A stretch of DNA of 10,434 bases, taken from assembly GCA_003527965.1 (NCBI GenBank), contig DPVY01000231.1, positions 1-10,434 on the forward strand, given 5' to 3'. This DNA comes from Fidelibacterota bacterium. Lineage in GTDB: Bacteria; Fidelibacterota; UBA2242. The notes beneath the pieces are model-generated. The model was not told where the DNA came from and made no database searches. It saw only the letters and a list, made by a program, of their open reading frames with translations. Shown here one piece after another: positions 6,260 through 10,434 of this stretch. Made by a program: the position numbers and the translations under genes. How positions within the stretch are numbered: position 1 is the first letter of the stretch; every line of letters starts with the position of its first letter.

Positions 6260-6601
6260 TTATCTTTTTTCCATAATTTTTGCGGCTTTTCCTTTGAGCT
6301 TTCGCAGGTAGTATAATTTTGCCCGGCGGACTTTTCCTATCGATATGCGGGTAATACTGCTGATTTTAGGTGAGTGGAGTGGAAAAATACGCTCAACACC
6401 AATTCCGTTCGAAATTTTCCGTACGGTAAATGTTTCATTGATACCGCCGCCACTGCGGGCGATAACAACCCCTTGAAAACGCTGGGTACGTTCCCGGCTG
6501 CCCTCAATAATTTTATATTCAACCGCGATAGTATCGCCTGCTTTAAAATCAGGTATATCCGTCCGTAGTTGATCTGCAACAGCTGCAGCAAGTTTATCCA
6601 T
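6260..6601 (-). CDS. rplS: 50S ribosomal protein L19
   Basis: A 113-residue protein of the large ribosomal subunit, located at the subunit interface; family members are about 115 residues. The ATG at 6601 is chosen because GGAGG lies 5 nt upstream; an upstream TTG at 6613 would place that ribosome binding site inside the coding region. Diagnostic segments are FKAGDTIAVEYKIIEG, RTQRFQGVVIAR, ETFTVRKISNGIGVERIFP, HSPKI and GKVRRAKLYYLR. It is the last gene of the operon. Its start overlaps the trmD stop (ATGGATAA, 8 bp), so its translation is probably coupled to trmD, and the shared terminator lies just downstream. Confidence 0.97.
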   Translation of the reverse strand: MDKLAAAVADQLRTDIPDFKAGDTIAVEYKIIEGSRERTQRFQGVVIARSGGGINETFTVRKISNGIGVERIFPLHSPKISSITRISIGKVRRAKLYYLRKLKGKAAKIMEKR

Positions 6602-7313
6602 TTTTGCCTCCAAAATCGTTTTTTTCAGGTTTAGATTTTAACAGTTCTTTACGTCTCTCTTTTGTTCGTATCAGACGTTGTTCATAACGCCATTCTTCAA
6701 TTTTAGCGTGATTCCCGGACAATAATACGTCAGGAACCTTAAGTTTACGATATTCACGGGGCTTTGTATAAATTGGTCCTTCCAGTAAATTATCCGCAAA
6801 AGAATCTGATTCGGCAGATTCGTATGAGTGCAGAACGCCCGGAATATGGCGAATTACGGCGTCGGCGATAACGAGAGCGGGAAGTTCTCCACCTGTAAGG
6901 ACATAATCACCGATACTAATCTCGTCGGTCACCAGGTTCTCCATCACACGCTCGTCAATTCCCTTATAATGCCCACAGAAAAAGATCAGATTTTCATCTT
7001 TCACCAGATCCAGGGCTAATCGATGATTAAGAACTTTACCCTGGGGCGTCGGACAGATTACCCTAAATGTCTCACTGTTGATCAATTCTTTTAGCTTGTC
7101 GTGAGCCCGGAAAAAGGGTTCTGGTTTAAGTACCATTCCGGCGCTGCCGCCAAAGGGGGTATCATCGATCTGACGGTGTTTATCCTTGGTGAAGTCCCGT
7201 AAATCCCAAACATGATAGGTCACCAGCTCGTTTTCAAATGCCTTTTTAAACATACTTTCCGCTAAATATGTTCGTATCATCTCCGGAAATGCCGTAAGGA
7301 AAAATATATTCAT
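6594..7313 (-). CDS. trmD: tRNA (guanine-37-N1)-methyltransferase
   Basis: A 239-residue SPOUT-class enzyme that uses S-adenosylmethionine to make m1G37 next to the anticodon, which prevents +1 frameshifting. Visible motifs are DDTPFGGSAGMVLKPEP (50-66), CGHYKGIDERV (113-123), the trefoil-knot cofactor loop SIGDYVLTGGELPA (133-146), and IADAVIRHIPGVL. SDSFAD follows, with Asp170 in the position of the E. coli catalytic Asp169, and then PDVLLSGNHAKIEEWR. The length is normal. Its ATG overlaps the rimM stop (ATGA) and no strong ribosome binding site precedes it, so it probably depends on coupling with rimM. Neighbours are as in most bacteria. Confidence 0.97.
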   Translation of the reverse strand: MNIFFLTAFPEMIRTYLAESMFKKAFENELVTYHVWDLRDFTKDKHRQIDDTPFGGSAGMVLKPEPFFRAHDKLKELINSETFRVICPTPQGKVLNHRLALDLVKDENLIFFCGHYKGIDERVMENLVTDEISIGDYVLTGGELPALVIADAVIRHIPGVLHSYESAESDSFADNLLEGPIYTKPREYRKLKVPDVLLSGNHAKIEEWRYEQRLIRTKERRKELLKSKPEKNDFGGKNG

Positions 7314-7816
7314 ACAGTATCCAAACCTTCGATCAATTTTACCGTTATCCGCTTTTTCTCGTCATCAATAACTTCAACAAACTCATCTACGAGAGGAATT
7401 AACATTTCTCCAATAGCCGTTTCGACTATTAGACGCGTTTGTATATCAGTCGTATCAACTTCACGCACTGTTCCAATAAGTTTTCCATCGCTTAGTGCTT
7501 GAACCCGATAACCGATCAGATGTAAAATACTGTCATGACTGATGTGGTCGGAAGGTATGAATACTTTAATGCCTTTTAAATAATCCGCTTCGTCCCGTGA
7601 ATTAACATTTTTCAATTTTAAAATAGCGTAGTACCCCTGAATTTGGAAATATTCCACCTCCCAGGGCTGCAAATGATCGAGATCATCTCCTAACCAGACG
7701 GTCCCGATTCGTTTTTCAAATTCGATTACTGCAGACGTTAAGGACAGAAGTAATTCACCTTTTAATCCGCGGCTTTTTTTTACAAACCCTAATAGGAAAT
7801 TATCTTCTATCGACAT
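7310..7816 (-). CDS. rimM: 16S rRNA processing protein RimM
   Basis: A 168-residue factor that binds S19 and assists maturation of the 30S head. The N-terminal RimM domain holds FLLGFVKKSRGLKGELLL and the NVNSRDEADYLKGIKVFIP region. The C-terminal PRC-barrel begins at about LIGYRV and includes a MLIPLVDEFVEVIDDEKKRI segment, ending in IEGLDTV. I prefer ATG at 7816; a TTG at 7822 is also possible, directly after the khpA stop. Neither has a clear Shine-Dalgarno site, so reinitiation by ribosomes finishing khpA is likely. The sequence is more divergent than its neighbours, as is usual for RimM, but the position between khpA and trmD is diagnostic. Confidence 0.94.
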   Translation of the reverse strand: MSIEDNFLLGFVKKSRGLKGELLLSLTSAVIEFEKRIGTVWLGDDLDHLQPWEVEYFQIQGYYAILKLKNVNSRDEADYLKGIKVFIPSDHISHDSILHLIGYRVQALSDGKLIGTVREVDTTDIQTRLIVETAIGEMLIPLVDEFVEVIDDEKKRITVKLIEGLDTV

Positions 7817-7822
7817 CCACAA

Positions 7823-8056
7823 TTATTCAATAATTTCTAAGATCGCCCGCTTTTGTCCCTGTTTAGCTGCCACGGCAGTTAAAATGGTTCTTAACGCTTT
7901 GGCTGTGCGACCTTTTTTACCGATTACCTTCCCAAGATCACCATCTTTAACCTGCAATTCCATAATAATGGTTTTTTCACTGTCAATTTGGTTCACTTTC
8001 ACTTCATCAGGATTATCAACAAGTTTCTTCACAATGTACTCTACGAAGTCTTTCAT
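7823..8056 (-). CDS. khpA: KH-domain RNA-binding protein KhpA (YlqC-like)
   Basis: A 77-residue single-KH-domain protein, the usual size for KhpA. The RNA-binding loop GKKG is at 46-49 within LGKVIGKKGRTAKALRTI. It starts MKDFVEYIVKKLVDNPDEV, typical of the family. ATG at 8056 is chosen because AGGAG lies 8 nt upstream; the GTG at 8065 overlaps that site. In other bacteria KhpA pairs with KhpB/Jag and is linked to cell division and RNA binding, and the gene commonly sits between rpsP and rimM, as here. A 119-bp gap separates it from rpsP, with no strong promoter or terminator in it that I can see. Confidence 0.94.
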   Translation of the reverse strand: MKDFVEYIVKKLVDNPDEVKVNQIDSEKTIIMELQVKDGDLGKVIGKKGRTAKALRTILTAVAAKQGQKRAILEIIE

Positions 8057-8175
8057 AGTTGTCACTCCTTATTGCTGGTTTCTGTTCACACTATTTCATT
8101 CATAAAGGTAATCAATGTAATTTAATATAAAATTATCAAGAAGGTACTATATTTTAAAAAGCAGGTTTCAAGAGA

Positions 8176-8715
8176 TTAGCTTTGCGCTTCGTCTTTTTTA
8201 GCTTCATCTTTCGGCGCTTCGGTCTGCTCGGGTTTTTCTTCTTCAGGTGCGGCTGCATCTGTTTGATCGCTTGTTTCAACAACAGGCTCTTCAGATATCG
8301 TTTCAATTTTATCTTCTGCGGGTTCTTCTTTGATATCTTCTACCTTTGCTTCAACTTTTTCGCTGATCTTTTCACCCTTCTTGGAATCACGTTCCTTTTT
8401 TGCAAGCACCCATTTCTGCAATTCAACATTACGGACCTCTTCACCAACCTTATTCCTGATCAGATGCCACTCCAGTGCAATACCTTCTTTCTGAAGGAGA
8501 TTAAACACTGTTTGAGAAGGTACTGCGCCCTTTTCAAGCCAGCTTAAGACCTTATCTTTGTCAATTACTATTTCAGCAGGTTTCGTAATAGGATTATAAT
8601 GGCCAATCTTATCAAGATATCGACCGTCCCGACGAGTGCGGGAATCCATTACAACTATTCGGTAAAAGGGTTTTTTCTTTCTTCCCATCCGAAGTAATCT
8701 AATTCTTACTGCCAA
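8176..8715 (-). CDS. rpsP: 30S ribosomal protein S16 with long acidic C-terminal extension
   Basis: A 179-residue small-subunit protein. Residues 1-82 are the conserved S16 core: AVRIRLLRMGRKKKPFYRIV, DSRTRRDGRYLDKIGHYNP and ALEW. Core-only S16 proteins have about 80-90 residues, so roughly half of this one is extra: first a segment with WHLIRNKVGEEV and VELQKWVLAKKER, then a low-complexity Glu/Lys/Pro/Ala-rich tail (about 110-179) that is probably disordered. Long charged tails on S16 are known in Bacteroidota-type lineages. The start is TTG at 8715, 5 nt after GGAGG; it gives the expected (M)AVRIRL beginning, whereas the ATG at 8748 would add 11 unrelated residues overlapping the ffh end. 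It lies 22 bp downstream of ffh. Confidence 0.95.
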   Translation of the reverse strand: MAVRIRLLRMGRKKKPFYRIVVMDSRTRRDGRYLDKIGHYNPITKPAEIVIDKDKVLSWLEKGAVPSQTVFNLLQKEGIALEWHLIRNKVGEEVRNVELQKWVLAKKERDSKKGEKISEKVEAKVEDIKEEPAEDKIETISEEPVVETSDQTDAAAPEEEKPEQTEAPKDEAKKDEAQS

Positions 8716-8720
8716 CGATT

Positions 8721-8728
8721 CCTCCTTT
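8721..8728 (-). promoter_or_regulatory. Ribosome binding site that sets a TTG start for rpsP
   Basis: AAAGGAGG on the minus strand, 5 nt before the TTG at 8715, is a near-perfect Shine-Dalgarno site. It decides the start against the upstream ATG at 8748. A strong site may offset the weak initiation codon of this abundant ribosomal protein. Confidence 0.85.
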
Positions 8729-8737
8729 GTTTTTAAA

Positions 8738-10057
8738 TCACATACCAAAAGCAGAGAGATTTCCAGGTAATTTCAGCTTACCCATCTGCTTACTCATTTT
8801 AACTAATTGCCAATACTGATTGAGAAGCCGATTCACATCGCTGGATTGGGTACCGCTACCCTTTGCAATCCGTTTCCGACGGCTCCCATTTATTAAGGAA
8901 GGATTTCGGCGTTCCTCCCTCGTCATCGACTGAATAATTACTTCAGCACGTGTGAATTCTTTATCGTCCACTTTAATTTTTTTCATCTTCATCCTTGAAA
9001 ATCCGGGAATCATTTCCAATATATTTTCGACAGGACCCATTTTTTTTATTTGTTTTAACTGATCTAAATAATCTTCAAGAGTGAATTGCTGCTTACGTAA
9101 CTTTTTTTCAAGTATGGCAGCCTGGTCGGCATCAACGGCAGCCTGAACTTTTTCCACTAATGAAACTACATCACCCATCCCAAGAATCCGGTTGGCTATC
9201 CTATCCGGATAAAAGGGTTCGATATTTTCCGGTTTTTCACCGGTGCCAATATACATGATCGGTTTACCGGTTACATTTACAATCGAGAGAGCGGCTCCAC
9301 CGCGTGTATCACTGTCCATCTTGGTCAGGATAATTGCGTCAAATCCCAGTCTTTCATTAAAAGCCGAAGCAGTATTTACCGCATCCTGCCCGGTCATACC
9401 ATCAACTACAAATAGAATATTTTGCGGTTTCAGCGCTTTTTTCAACGCCTCTAATTCTTTCATCATCTGATCATCGACATGTAACCTGCCGGCGGTATCA
9501 ATAATAATCGTATCCAGATGTTGCTTCCGGGCATAATTGACCGCTTCAACCGCCCTTTTTACCACTTTTGATTTTTCCGAAAATACCGGTACATCAATTT
9601 GCTTTCCCAAAACCTCCAATTGCTTAACGGCTGCCGGTCGATAAATATCAACCGGAACCAAAAGCGGTTTGTGGTTTTGCTTTTTAAGCAAGTGCGCTAA
9701 TTTTGCCGCAAAGGTTGTTTTTCCACACCCCTGCAGACCTGCCAAAAGAATTACAGTCGGCGGCATATCTGCCGTCTTGAGATGATATTGCTTTGCGCCA
9801 AGGAGTTTGGTTAACTCATCATGGAAAATCTTGATGACCTGCTGCCCGGGATTCAGGCTCTTTGTTACCGTAACACCGATCGCTTTTTCCTGAACATTGT
9901 TAATAAATTCTTTAACAACTTTATAATTGACGTCGGCTTCAAGGAGCGAACGGCGCACAGAACGCAGAGTTTCACTGATATTACTCTCCGTGATTTTCCC
10001 CTCATTTCTGAGGTTGCGAACGATTTTTTCCAGACCTTCCTGTAACTGCTCTAACAT
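8738..10057 (-). CDS. ffh: Signal recognition particle GTPase Ffh (SRP54)
   Basis: A 439-residue protein that, with the SRP RNA, binds signal sequences on translating ribosomes and delivers them to FtsY at the membrane. The N domain (about 1-90) is followed by the G domain: P-loop GLQGCGKTT (107-115), VDIYRPAAVKQL, DTAGRLH (187-193), TKMDSDTRGGAALS (245-258) and GTGEKPENIEPF. The M domain has the methionine-rich finger-loop segment MIPGFSRMKMKK (349-360) and the SRP-RNA-binding segment GSRRKRIAKGSG (391-402). The length is normal. ATG at 10057 is preferred because it gives the usual MLEQLQEGLEKI start; a TTG at 10078 would add seven residues. Only a weak GGG-type site precedes it. It heads the operon leading to rplS. 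No SRP RNA gene was found in the window. Confidence 0.97.
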   Translation of the reverse strand: MLEQLQEGLEKIVRNLRNEGKITESNISETLRSVRRSLLEADVNYKVVKEFINNVQEKAIGVTVTKSLNPGQQVIKIFHDELTKLLGAKQYHLKTADMPPTVILLAGLQGCGKTTFAAKLAHLLKKQNHKPLLVPVDIYRPAAVKQLEVLGKQIDVPVFSEKSKVVKRAVEAVNYARKQHLDTIIIDTAGRLHVDDQMMKELEALKKALKPQNILFVVDGMTGQDAVNTASAFNERLGFDAIILTKMDSDTRGGAALSIVNVTGKPIMYIGTGEKPENIEPFYPDRIANRILGMGDVVSLVEKVQAAVDADQAAILEKKLRKQQFTLEDYLDQLKQIKKMGPVENILEMIPGFSRMKMKKIKVDDKEFTRAEVIIQSMTREERRNPSLINGSRRKRIAKGSGTQSSDVNRLLNQYWQLVKMSKQMGKLKLPGNLSAFGM

Positions 10058-10074
10058 AACCCGTTTCAATAAAT

Positions 10075-10103
10075 ACAATAAAGCATGTAAATTTACTTTT
10101 CAA
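10075..10103 (-). promoter_or_regulatory. Candidate promoter of the ffh-rplS operon
   Basis: On the minus strand, TTGAAA (complement of 10098-10103), a 17-bp spacer and TATTGT (complement of 10075-10080) match the sigma70 consensus at 5/6 and 4/6 positions. Transcription would start near 10068, leaving a very short leader. The region is A+T-rich, so confidence is low. Confidence 0.3.
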
Positions 10104-10299
10104 ATTATCCTTATGCAAGGCAAATCCTGTTTTTCCTAATTCCAACAAAGGGAATATTGTTTTCTGCTAAGTTTGCTAAACCGCCTCTGTCGATGATTTT
10201 TTCATCCTGTTTGTTTGAAAGATTCTATCAGACATTAGGCGCCACGCAAGTGACTACTTTTTATTCTCAACCTCATAAAACAAGGTGTTGTTATCCTGC

Positions 10300-10434
10300 C
10301 TATCCCCTGTTAATTAACCGTTCCCGGTAATCTCTATAGTTCGGCAATGCCCGCTCATATTTTCCCGTCATCAAAGATGATGAAATAATATAATCCGCCG
10401 AGGCGCGGTTACAGGCGACCGGAATATTCCAGAC
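10300..10434 (-). CDS. mgsA: Methylglyoxal synthase, C-terminal end (partial)
   Basis: The last 44 codons of a gene that enters from beyond the right edge, ending at TAG (10300-10302). The sequence VWNIPVACNRASADYIISS, followed by LPNYRDYRERL, matches the C-terminus of methylglyoxal synthase, where the WNIPVAxN segment and the ASAD/ATAD segment are conserved and the protein ends in a PDYxxY-like tail. The enzyme turns dihydroxyacetone phosphate into methylglyoxal and phosphate, a bypass of lower glycolysis. The catalytic residues lie outside the window. It is on the same strand as ffh, 242 bp upstream of that start, and is probably a separate unit. Confidence 0.85.
   Translation of the reverse strand, partial: VWNIPVACNRASADYIISSSLMTGKYERALPNYRDYRERLINRG

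Noticed and set aside
10079..10299. Possible SRP RNA (4.5S) gene next to ffh.
   Set aside because: I searched for the conserved GGAA tetraloop and opposing AGCA asymmetric-loop arrangement in a hairpin and did not find it in this interval.

Overview
The window is ordinary bacterial chromosome at roughly 40% G+C. It holds ten complete or nearly complete protein genes, a partial gene at the right edge, and no tRNA, rRNA, IS element or CRISPR array that I can see. Most genes have strong Shine-Dalgarno sites (AGGAG/GGAGG), and TGA is used as a stop. Three traits together suggest a member of the wider Bacteroidota-Calditrichota-Marinimicrobia (FCB) assemblage: an M56 peptidase fused to TonB C-terminal domains, an S16 protein with a long acidic tail, and a PutA-type glutamate-semialdehyde dehydrogenase. 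The strong Shine-Dalgarno use argues against typical Bacteroidota. This placement is inference.

Left part (7-2150, minus strand): a two-gene BlaI/BlaR-like regulatory operon. A winged-helix BlaI/MecI/CopY-type repressor is followed, with an 8-bp ATGACTGA overlap, by an M56 metallopeptidase carrying two tandem TonB C-terminal domains. The promoter is near consensus, and a perfect 16-bp BlaI-type palindrome overlaps its -10 box, so the operon very probably represses itself. The second TonB domain is broken by an apparent 2-bp CT duplication; the rest of the domain is intact in another frame down to position 7. Inside the M56 gene, an in-frame ATG with an ideal ribosome binding site begins a segment that looks exactly like a lipoprotein signal peptide, so the locus may also make a free TonB-domain lipoprotein.

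Middle (2315-4194): two unrelated metallo-beta-lactamase-fold hydrolases transcribed divergently. One is exported and UPF0173/YtkL-like (minus strand); the other is cytoplasmic and PhnP-like (plus strand). A 360-bp gene-free stretch follows, then a 543-residue 1-pyrroline-5-carboxylate dehydrogenase (plus strand), which oxidises glutamate semialdehyde from proline to glutamate. It ends at a strong terminator that also serves the operon converging from the right.

Right part (6260-10057, minus strand): the conserved translation and protein-targeting cluster ffh - rpsP - khpA - rimM - trmD - rplS. It links the signal recognition particle GTPase, ribosomal proteins S16 and L19, a KH RNA-binding protein, a 30S maturation factor and the m1G37 tRNA methyltransferase. 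Several junctions overlap (4-8 bp), pointing to translational coupling. At the right edge, the last 44 codons of methylglyoxal synthase (mgsA) run in from outside the window.

Most of the window is housekeeping. The part with the most new biology is the M56-TonB gene at the left.
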